Shown piece after piece: positions 37,778-47,579 of a DNA stretch of 64,000 bases. The notes under the pieces were generated by a model that saw only the letters and a program-made list of their open reading frames with translations, was not told the origin of the DNA and did no database searches. Location of the stretch: NCBI GenBank assembly GCA_945285915.1, contig CALYQL010000007.1, positions 49,000 through 112,999 of the forward strand, read 5' to 3'. Position 1 is the first letter of the stretch; every line of letters starts with the position of its first letter. The translations under genes and the position numbers were made by a program. This DNA comes from an uncultured Bartonella sp. (GTDB lineage: Bacteria > Pseudomonadota > Alphaproteobacteria > Rhizobiales > Rhizobiaceae).

Positions 37778-38671
37778 TTAAAAAAGCTGGCATTGTTCGG
37801 TACAATTGATCTCGTTCTTTTCGTTAATAATTGTGTACCTTTGTAATTGGCATTGCCAATTATCGCCGTTTTTTTCAATGGAAAACCAGTTATAGTTTGC
37901 CGCTGGCTTGCGCCCATCAAATGCTTGAGATGCCGAGGCCACACCAACCACCGGAATTCTTCTATTTTTGACCTCAATGTGATTGAGTGAGGGGATGTGT
38001 GTGTGCCCATGTAAAATCAATTCAGCACCATGCTTTTTGATGACTTTCTGAAACCGATCAATGCCCCAAAGTTTTTTGTACCATGATGTGGCGCCATGAA
38101 TAGGCGGATGATGGATCATAACAACGCGAAATAGTTTGCTTTCGGCTGCTTCTTCCAACAAGTCGGCGAGATGGTGGGCTTGTGCGCTATCAAAATAACC
38201 TGTTGCCAAAAACGGCAAAGTAGCGACAGCAGACGAGACTGAAATAATAGCAACATTATCGCGAATGCGCATGAATGGGAAAATACCACTCCAAGCATGC
38301 GGCTCATCACCCGTTACCCAAGGACGAAACGTATTGCAGGCTTTTTTAAAGGCTCCGCCTACATAAGCATCATGATTACCGAAAGTCAGCGTGATATCTC
38401 GCCCAGTTCCTTGTCGTAGTAACCAATCTTTTGCTTGTTCAAATTCTTTTGTTAAAGACAGATTGACCAAATCACCCGAAATTGCCAAATGATTGGGCTG
38501 TTTCAATTTAATGCTTTGCATTAACGCATCAAGTGTATCGGTACCGAGCTGACCTTTCCGGTTTTTTTTCCAATTGATATAGCCAGTTAACCGTTTTCCC
38601 AACAATTCGCCGATTGTCGGTTCCGGTAATGGTGACAGATGAACGTCAGATATGTGTGCCAGTTGAAACAT
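37778..38671 (-). CDS. Calcineurin-like metallophosphoesterase
   Basis: The 297-residue protein holds all five metallophosphoesterase motifs: HISDVHL, GDLVNL, GNHD (in FGNHDAYVGG), HHPPIHG and HGHTH. It is a cytoplasmic two-metal hydrolase of phosphodiesters or phosphomonoesters, possibly of cyclic-nucleotide or UDP-diacylglucosamine type; the substrate is not clear. I chose the inner ATG (38671) because the protein then opens directly with FQLAHISD; an ATG four codons upstream is equally open and neither has a good ribosome binding site. Confidence 0.88.
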   Translation of the reverse strand: MFQLAHISDVHLSPLPEPTIGELLGKRLTGYINWKKNRKGQLGTDTLDALMQSIKLKQPNHLAISGDLVNLSLTKEFEQAKDWLLRQGTGRDITLTFGNHDAYVGGAFKKACNTFRPWVTGDEPHAWSGIFPFMRIRDNVAIISVSSAVATLPFLATGYFDSAQAHHLADLLEEAAESKLFRVVMIHHPPIHGATSWYKKLWGIDRFQKVIKKHGAELILHGHTHIPSLNHIEVKNRRIPVVGVASASQAFDGRKPAANYNWFSIEKNGDNWQCQLQRYTIINEKNEINCTEQCQLF

Positions 38672-38708
38672 AGCGCAGAGCATAAAGAAACACGAAAAAA
38701 TGGCAACA

Positions 38709-38739
38709 AAAAAAGGACGCTGCTATAGCGTCCTTTTTT
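38709..38739. terminator. Bidirectional terminator near the end of ompW
   Basis: A perfect 13-bp inverted repeat (38709-38721 with 38727-38739) has core GGACGCT and T/A runs on both strands. It ends ompW transcription; it also lies just before the phosphoesterase start. Confidence 0.92.
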
Positions 38740-38791
38740 GTGAGGTAAATCAAGCCCCCTCAATTTACCTTTAAAGCCCCCTTTGGCTTTA

Positions 38792-39484
38792 TTAGAAGCG
38801 GTATGTTACACCAGCACCGATCAACCATGGATCAAGATCGGCTTTACCACTGATCTTGTCGCCATTGAGCTTAGCACTGAAGTCTGGACGCAAGTAGAGT
38901 TTCTTAACGTCAAAGTTGAAGCCCCAATGTTGGTCGAGCATATAGTCGAAACCAACTTGAAGAGCGCCGCCCCATGTGTTGTCAATGTCGAGACCTGTGA
39001 TGCGTCTGCCGCTGCCACGATCAGCGCCGTTACCATCTTGGTTGTAGAAGATTGTGTAGTTTACACCAGCACCAACATATGGCTTGAATGCACCAAAATC
39101 GGTGAAGTGGTATTGCAATGTAAGGGTAGGAGGCAAGATGAATGTTTTGCCGATTTTACCGATACCTGCGAGTGAACCACGGCCGTCAATTGAAGAATAG
39201 GTTGTGCCCAAGATCAATTCAGCAGCAATGTTGTTTGTGAAGTAATAGGTGATGTCGAGTTCAGGAACGACTGTGCTTGAGAAGTCCATTTCTGAACCAG
39301 GAACGTGATGAACACGACCTTTATCGCGAGGAACAACCCCAAGAGCACGAACACGAATCTGCCATGGGCTTTGAGCCTCTTGAACAACTGGTTGAGCGCT
39401 CTGGACATCGGCAGCCGAAGCTGAACCTGAGAAGCTGAGTGCTGCTGCGATGGCAACAAGGCTGCTACCGATCAATTTCTTCAT
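38792..39484 (-). CDS. ompW: OmpW-family outer-membrane porin
   Basis: The 230-residue protein has a signal peptide ending SASA-ADV and an eight-stranded OmpW barrel. Family segments are WQIRVRALGVVPRDKG, ELDITYYFTNNIAAELILG, LTLQYHF, FKPYVGAGVNYTIFY and the C-terminal phenylalanine GAGVTYRF that marks outer-membrane insertion. OmpW conducts small hydrophobic molecules. An AGGAG site lies before the ATG. A perfect FNR/FixK-type box about 90 bases upstream suggests induction at low oxygen, as known for ompW in enterobacteria. Confidence 0.93.
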   Translation of the reverse strand: MKKLIGSSLVAIAAALSFSGSASAADVQSAQPVVQEAQSPWQIRVRALGVVPRDKGRVHHVPGSEMDFSSTVVPELDITYYFTNNIAAELILGTTYSSIDGRGSLAGIGKIGKTFILPPTLTLQYHFTDFGAFKPYVGAGVNYTIFYNQDGNGADRGSGRRITGLDIDNTWGGALQVGFDYMLDQHWGFNFDVKKLYLRPDFSAKLNGDKISGKADLDPWLIGAGVTYRF

Positions 39485-39570
39485 ATTAAATCTCCTAAAT
39501 CAATAAAGCAGTGCGTGTTTCACACGGAAGTGATTGATTACTTTCAAAACTATTTATGCAGAAATTTCCA

Positions 39571-39584
39571 TTGATTTGAATCAA
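39571..39584. promoter_or_regulatory. FNR/FixK-type box upstream of ompW
   Basis: The sequence TTGAT-TTGA-ATCAA is a perfect anaerobox (TTGAT-N4-ATCAA). Its centre is 93 bases before the ompW start codon, so a class II promoter would begin near 39536 with a 5' leader of about 50 bases. Confidence 0.75.
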
Positions 39585-39599
39585 ACTTAACGGTTTTTG

Positions 39600-39934
39600 C
39601 CTTGTTACCGCCATGTTTGCTCGATGAGTGTCTCATAAATGCAACAAAATTCATTAGCCACGACACGAGAATACAGTGACAGATCGTGAATTTTTAATCT
39701 TACCTTAACTATAACGAATCAATTGCGTGCGCTTGAATTGTATTTTTGAGGTTTGGAAACTTCTAAAATCAAAGAAATTTTATCGCTTTTTATTTTGCAG
39801 CGACCTGTTGCTTTTAATTTTTTTTCTGTTTTAAATTGAAGAAAGAAGTAAAAACGATTGGACTATTTTAAAGAACCTTGTTGAGTTGAGTAAAAAATAT
39901 GGCTTTTGTTAATCAACGACGATGAACGATCTGC
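39600..39934. other. AT-rich intergenic region between ompW and the GNAT gene
   Basis: No gene, conserved RNA or strong hairpin is seen in these 335 bases. It should contain the promoter of the GNAT gene. Confidence 0.5.
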
Positions 39935-39994
39935 ATGACCGGAAAGGTTGTGTTGTCACATTTCTGTACAATTCATTGTTTCGTGGATTTCAAT

Positions 39995-40570
39995 ATGGCT
40001 ATGTCTTCTGTGCTTACGCTTAAGCTTCCTTTGGCGCCATCTGGCGATAATTTCGGTGATATTCTGGAACTTACATTTTTTAATGAACAAGTAGATCATG
40101 TTTCGGCAATTGAACTGTTGAATGCTGAAGCTTTTGGTCCAGCACGTTTTACGCGTGCTGCCCACCTTATTAGGGAAGTTGGTGGGCATGATCCCAATTT
40201 ATCATTTGTAACAATGTTGGGTGATCGAGTGATTGGCACTATCCGTATGACACCGATATGGATAGGCGATGTTCCAAGTTATCTTCTGGGACCAATTGTG
40301 GTAGCAAATGACTTTAAAAGTCTTGGTCTTGGTAGCAAATTAATGGCATTGGCCATAGAAGCAGCTGAGAAAAATGCTTGTCGGCTTATTTTACTGGTGG
40401 GGGATGAGCCTTATTATAGACGGTTTGGTTTTAAAACCGTCTTAGAGGGACAGATGACGATGCCAGCTCCAGTCAACCCAAAGCGATTTTTAGCTTTGGA
40501 GCTTGAAAATGGAGCCTGTCAAAGTGCTTGCGGTATTGTTCGGCATAGATGCGTTAAGAATTATTCTTAA
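39995..40570 (+). CDS. GNAT-family N-acetyltransferase
   Basis: The protein (191 residues from this start) has the GNAT acetyl-CoA site LGPIVVANDFKSLGLGSKLMALAIEAAEKN (Q/RxxGxG/A-type loop) followed by LILLVGDEPYYRRFGFK, the typical motif A to B arrangement of YhbS-like acetyltransferases. The acceptor is unknown. The frame is open up to an ATG at 39935, but I prefer 39995 because the extra 20 residues are Cys/Phe-rich and have no ribosome binding site. Neither start is strong. It converges on and slightly overlaps the 698-residue membrane gene. Confidence 0.82.
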   Translation: MAMSSVLTLKLPLAPSGDNFGDILELTFFNEQVDHVSAIELLNAEAFGPARFTRAAHLIREVGGHDPNLSFVTMLGDRVIGTIRMTPIWIGDVPSYLLGPIVVANDFKSLGLGSKLMALAIEAAEKNACRLILLVGDEPYYRRFGFKTVLEGQMTMPAPVNPKRFLALELENGACQSACGIVRHRCVKNYS

Positions 40571-42663
40571 TGCCCTTCTTTGTACCACATACCGCTTAAC
40601 AGCAGCAGACAGACGAATAGTGCCAATAAGCCGGTATAAATAGAATATTGCACAGTATTAACCAGTCTGGTCTGGTCAGCTTTCAACAAAGCAATCGTAT
40701 CGGCTTTTATGTTTTTGGTTCGCGCACTATTGTCTATTGGTGTTATTTCCGGCATTGATATTTTTTCCGATGCCTTGGCATGCAGTCTTGTTATATGCCC
40801 ACCCGAGGCAGAAACAACTGGTGTGAGCTTTTCATCAGTCGATATAGGTTCGGCATATTCAGGAGAATTCATAGGGCCAATATGGGCTAATGCCAATTTA
40901 TCGCCATTTGTAATCTTGAATAATCCAACTTCATTGGTTGGCAAATTGGCGACGAATACGCCTTCCTGCTGTTTTTCAAGCGTGACAGTCTGCGTTTTGC
41001 CAGAAGGTGATGTGACGGTTGCAGTTTCAGGTTTATCAGCCATTGTTTGCCGACGAATGGTCAAGTTATTTCCATTGCTGCTTGCCGTTAAAGCTTCTTC
41101 TTCGAGATCTGGTTCTTTCATCAACCAATGCGCCATGCGGCGATAAAGGGCTGCATAGGGACCACCCCCTTCAAAGCCGCGTGCCCATAGCCAGCCTTCA
41201 TCGGACAATAACATACCGACACGCCCTTTTCCGATATGGGATAGTAACATGAGGGGGCGATTGTCAGCACCATTCATAACAACTGTGCTTTTGGATGTAT
41301 CCCCCACAGTGATCTGACGCATCCATCTGCCCCAATTACCGCTGTTCATGGTTTTTGTTTCCAAGTCCCGTGTTACAGGGTGTCGCATACCGTCCTTTGT
41401 CAGAGAGGGACGAAATGGTTTTTCAATGATTTCTCCACTTGGCAAAGTTGGCAATGCTGAAATTAAAGGTGTCTGAGCAAGTGATGTGTCACCTGCAAAT
41501 TCGGGACCCGTTGCCATGAGCAAGGCACCGCCATTTTTCACATATTCGGCAACATAATCATAATAGATGAGCGGCAACACATCATAATGCTGATAGCGGT
41601 CAAAAATAACCAGATCAAAGTCATTGATTTTATCGACAAAAAGCTCTGTCGTTGGGAATACAATCAATGATAATTGGCTAAGGGGTGTGTTATCAGATTT
41701 TTCCGGTGGGCGAAGAATCGTAAAATGAACCAGATCAATGCTGGCATCGCTCTTTAACAGATCACGCCAAGTACGTTCACCATTATGCGGTTCGCCAGAA
41801 ACCAACAAGACTCTTAAATTCTGTCGAATACCTTCAATGACTGTAACCGTTTCGTTATTGGCAGTCGTCAGTTCGCCTTCAAGAGGTTCAGTTGCTGCTT
41901 CGATAATGTTTTTGCCGGCATGAGGTATTGTTAATTCAATTGGATAGGGCGTTCCTATCGTGACATTGTATTGACCAACGGCTTCACCATTGACCTTGAT
42001 GGAAACAGTAGCGGTTTTGTCACCACTTGTGCTGTGTCCCTTATCGTTGACCAGCACAGAAATATTTGCTTTTTTGTTGGTAATGCCAAATCTTGGCGGT
42101 TCTACAAATTTAATTTCGCGATCGAACTCGTCAGGCTGACCAGTGATTAATGCATTTATCGGTTTTTCATTGATTACACTTCCCGACACACTGGCAATGT
42201 CATGCACTTGTCCATCGGTAATTAAAACAGTACCAGCGTAAAGAGCAGGGGGAACATCTGCAATCGCTTGGTTTAACGGTGTAAACAGTTTTGTTTCTGT
42301 TCCAACGGCCATATCAGATTGTGACGCTGCTTCGATAAATCTTGGCTCGTATTCAGGATGTTTTTTAAATTCTTCTTTTAACGCATTGAGCGCATCGTCA
42401 GTATCGCGTGTTCGTGTACCATAATTTTGACTAGGGCTTCTATCAACAACAACGCCAACAATACTTTTGATTGGTTCTCTCTGCTCTTCAACCATGACAG
42501 GATTAGCCAAAGCCAGCACAAGAGCTGCTAATGCCAATAGTCTTAGCACGGATCCCTGTCTTCGCAGGAAAAGACCGACGAGAATGATAATCAACGCTAT
42601 TATTGCAAGTACCAGTATCAGATTGACTGGTAATAATGGCTGAAAGCTCATGAACTGCTTCAT
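40567..42663 (-). CDS. Membrane protein of the MoxR/DUF58 operon (GATase1-like)
   Basis: The 698-residue protein has two N-terminal membrane segments (about 13-35 and 39-57), a long periplasmic part and one C-terminal membrane helix (about 673-693). The middle region (VFDRYQHYDVLPLIYYDYVAEYVKNGGALLMATGPEF) resembles class I glutamine-amidotransferase-like folds used as scaffolds in BatA-type proteins. Motifs such as VGVVVDRSPSQ and VLITDGQVHD recall VWA domains. No enzymatic residues are evident. It overlaps the upstream gene by 4 bases and ends the four-gene operon. Function unknown. Confidence 0.82.
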   Translation of the reverse strand: MKQFMSFQPLLPVNLILVLAIIALIIILVGLFLRRQGSVLRLLALAALVLALANPVMVEEQREPIKSIVGVVVDRSPSQNYGTRTRDTDDALNALKEEFKKHPEYEPRFIEAASQSDMAVGTETKLFTPLNQAIADVPPALYAGTVLITDGQVHDIASVSGSVINEKPINALITGQPDEFDREIKFVEPPRFGITNKKANISVLVNDKGHSTSGDKTATVSIKVNGEAVGQYNVTIGTPYPIELTIPHAGKNIIEAATEPLEGELTTANNETVTVIEGIRQNLRVLLVSGEPHNGERTWRDLLKSDASIDLVHFTILRPPEKSDNTPLSQLSLIVFPTTELFVDKINDFDLVIFDRYQHYDVLPLIYYDYVAEYVKNGGALLMATGPEFAGDTSLAQTPLISALPTLPSGEIIEKPFRPSLTKDGMRHPVTRDLETKTMNSGNWGRWMRQITVGDTSKSTVVMNGADNRPLMLLSHIGKGRVGMLLSDEGWLWARGFEGGGPYAALYRRMAHWLMKEPDLEEEALTASSNGNNLTIRRQTMADKPETATVTSPSGKTQTVTLEKQQEGVFVANLPTNEVGLFKITNGDKLALAHIGPMNSPEYAEPISTDEKLTPVVSASGGHITRLHAKASEKISMPEITPIDNSARTKNIKADTIALLKADQTRLVNTVQYSIYTGLLALFVCLLLLSGMWYKEGH

Positions 42664-45467
42664 TGTGCACGCTCCTGACCTAAACGCTCCAATAAAGCAG
42701 GAACATGCACCTGATCGGCTTTATAATTACCTGTCAAAATATACATGACAATATTCAACCCACCGCGAAATGCCCAAATCCGTTGCATCTGATCGTCAGG
42801 TATTAATGGATATTTCCATGCGCCTTTGCCATCATGTGCCCATGCACCAGCCAAATCATTGGCGGTAATTAAAATTGAACTTACGCCATCACCAGCATGA
42901 ATGGGGCGTTTATCATTGCTTCCCATTGCAGATGATGAAATCCATAATGGTGAGCCACGGAAGCGTCCGGGAAAATCAGGCATAATGAAAAATGATCGTG
43001 ATAACACGTGATCTGGCGGCGTTTGTTCAAGAGCAGGGATGTTTAACCCATCGAGAATATCTCTTAATCTCTGTGTATTGGGCGTTGCTGCACCTTTTAA
43101 ATCCATACCAGCAGTCATCTGGTCGCGCGTATCAAATAAGACAGCGCCACCTTGGTGCATAAACGCATCAATTTTTTCGATAGCTTTTTGTGTTGGCATG
43201 GGGGCAGTCGCATCAATCGGCCAATAAATTAACGGATAAAATGCAAGCTCGTCTTTATCCAGATCAAGACCTGCGACTGGTCCCGGATCTATGGTTGTGC
43301 GCGTTTTTATGAATTGGTTGAGCGATTCAAGTCCAGTCTTACTGGTATCATCAATCTCATTATTGCCAGTGATAACATAGGCAAGACGGGTTTTACCCGC
43401 TGATTCAACCATGGCTTTATCATTGGGAGATAGGTCTTGCGCATATAATGGCGAGATTTGATTGATATTGATGAGGGCGACCAAGGTTGCTGCCATCAAA
43501 ACAACCGACACCAATTTATGATGTTTAGCGAAAAAGCGTGACACTCCAAGAACAATAAGACTATCTAGGATAAACAGAATTAACGCTATTCCCAACAGAG
43601 GACCAACCAAACGCAATTGTGTTTCACTGGTATAGTTTATTTGATGAACATTTTTCAGGTCAACGGGGATTGCCAAGTTTTGAAGGGTTGACTGGCTATC
43701 CAATAAATTGACAGCATATAAATTGTTTTCACTACCGTAAAATCCAGGTGGATGGTTATAAGACGGTAAAGCAGGTGTATTTTCATCCAAAACGAGTGGT
43801 GAAACATAAGATTCTGGCGGTATCAATGTTCCTGTCGCATCAAGCACACGCCATGGTTTACGAACGATATTTTCATTATTTTTCGTAGCATCTTCATTCG
43901 TGAGAGAACTGATCGAAATAAGCTTTTCAAGCATTTCTACGAAAAAGCCAGAAAGTGGTAATGATGACCACGATGGATCAGCAGATGTATGAACAAAAAT
44001 GATTTTGCCTTTTCCCATATTAGCAGCGGTAATAAGAGGTGTTCCATCTGCAAGGCTAAGCAGTGTTCTATCAAACAATTGTGGGCTTGGCTCGGCCAGA
44101 ATTTGTCTGGAAATCGTGACATCATTTGGGAAAGGAATATCGGAAAACAGGCTGTTTTTCGTGAAAGGTGCTAATTTTTGAGGTGATGCCCACGACATGA
44201 CCCCACCCAATTGCCTCTCTCCATGTCTCAATTGTACCGGCAAAAGACTATCGTCATCCGTTGCATTGGCGAGATTGTCGCCGGCAAACCGTATCAATGT
44301 TCCGCCATTTTCCACGAAAGTCTTCAACTTTGTTTCAATATCTTTGGGCATATTGACAACATCGCCGAGGATAAATGTTGAAGGGTTTTGAACCAACAAT
44401 TTTTCGACATCATTGGAAAAGTTGCCTGTACCCGCCATGACAAGATCAGCATGCCCTTGTAAGGCCTTTGTCACATAATAAAGTGGTGACAAAAGGGGTT
44501 GCGTCATTTCATTGGGTGAAGTTGATAATATAGCAACGCGATATGTATGGTTACGGCTATCAATAAGATAGGTGCTGGCAGAGTCATTCTGCTCATCTAT
44601 TTTGATTGTTGTAACATCATTTTTTAATTCTAACGGTAGGTTGAACGCTGCAATAGTGGCTGTTTCACCATCTTCGAAACGGGCATGTGTATCGGCTATT
44701 CTTCGCCCTTTGCGATCATAGGCACCTAATGTCAGATTTTTTTCATTTGCTGGCGTTGAACGGGTCAAGTCAACGGTGGTGGCGCCATTTTCATTTTTGA
44801 TAGCGGTTATCCCGATCAGCTCCGAAGTATTTTCCTGATACCATACAATATTATTGGTTGGATATTGTGCAATAAGCGCTAGGAAATTGTCATCTTCCGG
44901 CGTTTGTAAGCCATCTGATAAGAAGGCAATATCGGCTGGTTGGTTATTTGTAGCACTTACCAATTTCTTGATAGTAGAAAAACGGTCGGTTGGAAGGGGC
45001 AATGGCTGCAAATTTGCCAAGAGCTTTTTTGCCTCATCAACCGATAGGGCACGCATATCTTCATTGACACTGTTTGCCGTTGTGACAACATATACTTTTT
45101 TCTGGAGCTTTTGTGCCTGATCGAGAAGATTTTCAGCAACTTCAACCTGCTTATCCCAATTATGAACAGATGCCCAACCATTATCAATCATGATAATAAG
45201 CGGTTCTTTACTGGTAAATAATACCGGTTTCGGCTGCCATATGGGATCAGATAAAGCGATAATAACAAATGCAGCTATAGCGAGGCGTAGAAACAATAAC
45301 CACCACGGTGTGCGATTGGGTGTTTCCTGCCGATTTTTAATTTTTAGCAACAAATTGAGAGGAGGAAAAATTTCCTTTCTTGGCAGTGGCGGTGTCACAC
45401 GCAACAACCACCAAATTGCCGGCAATGCCAATAGACCAATCAAGAATAATGGAGCCCCAAAAGCCAT
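42660..45467 (-). CDS. BatA-like N-terminal / DUF4159 membrane protein
   Basis: The 935-residue protein begins with the BatA/Aerotolerance N-terminal segment (APLFLIGLLALPAIWWLLRV...PPLNLLLKI, then a second helix). It has a VWA-like part (IMIDNGWASVHNW, DIAFLSDGLQ), further membrane helices near 630-680, and a C-terminal DUF4159 domain (LAYVITGNNEID... ELAFYPLIYWPIDA ... GGAVLFDTRDQ). It is a standard alphaproteobacterial member of the MoxR-DUF58 operon. The complex is thought to chaperone or regulate envelope proteins; its client is unknown. Confidence 0.87.
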   Translation of the reverse strand: MAFGAPLFLIGLLALPAIWWLLRVTPPLPRKEIFPPLNLLLKIKNRQETPNRTPWWLLFLRLAIAAFVIIALSDPIWQPKPVLFTSKEPLIIMIDNGWASVHNWDKQVEVAENLLDQAQKLQKKVYVVTTANSVNEDMRALSVDEAKKLLANLQPLPLPTDRFSTIKKLVSATNNQPADIAFLSDGLQTPEDDNFLALIAQYPTNNIVWYQENTSELIGITAIKNENGATTVDLTRSTPANEKNLTLGAYDRKGRRIADTHARFEDGETATIAAFNLPLELKNDVTTIKIDEQNDSASTYLIDSRNHTYRVAILSTSPNEMTQPLLSPLYYVTKALQGHADLVMAGTGNFSNDVEKLLVQNPSTFILGDVVNMPKDIETKLKTFVENGGTLIRFAGDNLANATDDDSLLPVQLRHGERQLGGVMSWASPQKLAPFTKNSLFSDIPFPNDVTISRQILAEPSPQLFDRTLLSLADGTPLITAANMGKGKIIFVHTSADPSWSSLPLSGFFVEMLEKLISISSLTNEDATKNNENIVRKPWRVLDATGTLIPPESYVSPLVLDENTPALPSYNHPPGFYGSENNLYAVNLLDSQSTLQNLAIPVDLKNVHQINYTSETQLRLVGPLLGIALILFILDSLIVLGVSRFFAKHHKLVSVVLMAATLVALININQISPLYAQDLSPNDKAMVESAGKTRLAYVITGNNEIDDTSKTGLESLNQFIKTRTTIDPGPVAGLDLDKDELAFYPLIYWPIDATAPMPTQKAIEKIDAFMHQGGAVLFDTRDQMTAGMDLKGAATPNTQRLRDILDGLNIPALEQTPPDHVLSRSFFIMPDFPGRFRGSPLWISSSAMGSNDKRPIHAGDGVSSILITANDLAGAWAHDGKGAWKYPLIPDDQMQRIWAFRGGLNIVMYILTGNYKADQVHVPALLERLGQERAQ

Positions 45468-45470
45468 ATT

Positions 45471-46376
45471 CTAGAATCTCCTGTAATCGGCGGTTGAACG
45501 CATCATATTCGCCAAGCCAAGGATAACATCAGTCAGGGGACGATCCGTCGAGCATATTTGGTAACTCCAACCATGTTTGCGCGCAAAATCTGCCAAGGTG
45601 GCGCGTCGGGCGTGGTATAGTTTATGATAGGTGTCTGCGTAGTTTTCAGCTTTGCCAGCTAGAAGTTTTGTTCCTGTTTCGGGATCAATAAATTCTGTGC
45701 GACCGGAATATGGAAAACGTTCTTCTGCCGGATCACAAATTTCAATAAAATGCGCATACGCATTTTTATCAGACAAAATACCGAATTTCTCAATGATACT
45801 ATTCGGATCATCGAGAAAATCACTCATAATGATGACGTGTGAAAAACGGCTGATATTGTGTAGTTCCGTTGCGCTATTTTTATGTATTAGCTTTTGTAAG
45901 GAAAGTGCCACATGCTCGCATGCATGACGCGAACACATTGGATCTACCGCATCAGGAATAGCAATACGCTCCCCAGAGCGCACAAATAAATTGACCAAAG
46001 TGAGTGTTAAAAGAATTGCTTGGCAATCCTTGGCAATATTGGAATATTTTGAGCGATAATGCATAGAGTCCGAAAGATCGGGAACAAGCCAAATTGTTTG
46101 GGCAGCTTCCCATTCGCGGTCTCTTATATACATATGATCGTCGCGGGCGGATCGACGCCAATCAATTCTGGCAACAGATTCTCCCTCAGCATATGGTCTG
46201 AATTGCCAGAAATTATCACCAGCGCCACGTTTGCGCAGGCCATGCCAGCCATTGATGACGCTATTGGCTATTTTATTGGCAGCAACAATTAGATCTGGCA
46301 TTTTGACAGATGTTGTCAATGCCTCTGTTGTCAGCTCGACTGGTTCAATCGGCTTTATGTCAGCACTAACTGCCAT
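45471..46376 (-). CDS. DUF58 domain protein
   Basis: The 301-residue protein has the DUF58 core GDNFWQFRPYAEGESVARIDWRRSARDDHMYIRDREWEAAQTIWLVPDLSDSM, with a VWA-like metal-site remnant (DLSDSM). DUF58 proteins partner MoxR AAA ATPases. It shares one base with the moxR stop region and lies 3 bases from the DUF4159 gene, so the operon is tightly packed. Confidence 0.92.
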   Translation of the reverse strand: MAVSADIKPIEPVELTTEALTTSVKMPDLIVAANKIANSVINGWHGLRKRGAGDNFWQFRPYAEGESVARIDWRRSARDDHMYIRDREWEAAQTIWLVPDLSDSMHYRSKYSNIAKDCQAILLTLTLVNLFVRSGERIAIPDAVDPMCSRHACEHVALSLQKLIHKNSATELHNISRFSHVIIMSDFLDDPNSIIEKFGILSDKNAYAHFIEICDPAEERFPYSGRTEFIDPETGTKLLAGKAENYADTYHKLYHARRATLADFARKHGWSYQICSTDRPLTDVILGLANMMRSTADYRRF

Positions 46377-47407
46377 CAGATCGTTTCTTTAACGAGATTT
46401 GTAATAACTTCTTTAATATCAAGTCCATCAGCGCGCGCGGTAAAGTTTAATGCCATACGGTGTTGTAACACCGGTATTGCCAACGCTTTTACGTCATCAA
46501 TTGATGGAGCCAATCGGCCATGATAGAGTGCGCGCGCACGTGAACATAAAGACAAAGCCTGAGATGCACGGGGACCTGGTCCCCAAGCAATGTGCTGGCG
46601 TGCATGGGTGTTATCGGCATTTGGCCGTGCAGCGCGCACAAGTTTCAAAATAGCATCGACGACATTTTCTGAAATTGGCATCTGGCGTATCATTGTCTGG
46701 ATAGCCTGCAATCTTTCCCCGGTTAAAACTGGCGTGGCGGTTTCGCTCTTTTGTGCTGTTGTTTCAACGATAATACGGCGCTCTGTTTCCAAATCCGGAT
46801 AGTCAACATCAATCTGCATTAGGAAGCGGTCAAGCTGCGCTTCTGGTAATGGATAGGTACCTTCCTGTTCAAGTGGGTTTTGTGTGGCTAAAACATGAAA
46901 GGGTTTTGGTAGGTCATAAAGCTCACCTGCAACCGTAACGTGATATTCCTGCATAGCTTGTAAAAGTGCAGACTGGGTTCTTGGTGAGGCACGGTTAATT
47001 TCATCTGCCATCAGCAGTTGGGCAAAGACTGGTCCCTTTATATAGCGGAATGACCGCTTGCCATCTTTGTCTGAATCCATAACCTCTGAGCCGATAATGT
47101 CAGAAGGCATCAAATCAGGGGTAAATTGGATACGTTTCTGATTAAGCCCCAAAGCAATGCCGAGAGTTTCAACCAAACGTGTTTTGGCTAGGCCGGGAAC
47201 ACCAACAAGCAAAGCATGACCGCTTGCAAAAATGGCAGTAAGTGTTTGTTCGACAACATTATCCTGTCCAAAAACAGCTTTGTTGATGCTTGCACGTAAA
47301 GCATCAAAGTCCTTATGTACGCTGTCAAAATCTGCAACGATTGATGAAGCATCAGTCGGTTTATCTGCATTTTTAACTGATAAAGAAATATTGATTTCGC
47401 GACTCAT
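46376..47407 (-). CDS. MoxR-family AAA+ ATPase
   Basis: The 343-residue ATPase shows Walker A GVPGLAKT (69-76), Walker B LLMADEINRA (about 130-139), sensor 1 LATQNPLEQEGTYPLPEAQLDRF and a C-terminal lid (HIAWGPGPRASQAL). MoxR proteins act as chaperones in the assembly of enzymes or envelope complexes with VWA-domain partners. It is the first gene of the operon that runs through DUF58, DUF4159 and the 698-residue protein. Confidence 0.95.
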   Translation of the reverse strand: MSREINISLSVKNADKPTDASSIVADFDSVHKDFDALRASINKAVFGQDNVVEQTLTAIFASGHALLVGVPGLAKTRLVETLGIALGLNQKRIQFTPDLMPSDIIGSEVMDSDKDGKRSFRYIKGPVFAQLLMADEINRASPRTQSALLQAMQEYHVTVAGELYDLPKPFHVLATQNPLEQEGTYPLPEAQLDRFLMQIDVDYPDLETERRIIVETTAQKSETATPVLTGERLQAIQTMIRQMPISENVVDAILKLVRAARPNADNTHARQHIAWGPGPRASQALSLCSRARALYHGRLAPSIDDVKALAIPVLQHRMALNFTARADGLDIKEVITNLVKETI

Positions 47408-47579
47408 GCTTTCTCCTCAGGACTTATGCAATACATATGTGATAGCTGATTATTGTCCGCTAATTTTCTAATTATCTTGTTCTGAAAACAATGACTATTT
47501 AAAGGCTTGTAACAGAAAAATATCAGAAAAGAAGCAGCAACAAATGCTTTTCCGCTATTTGGTAAAAGAGTGATAAAAA

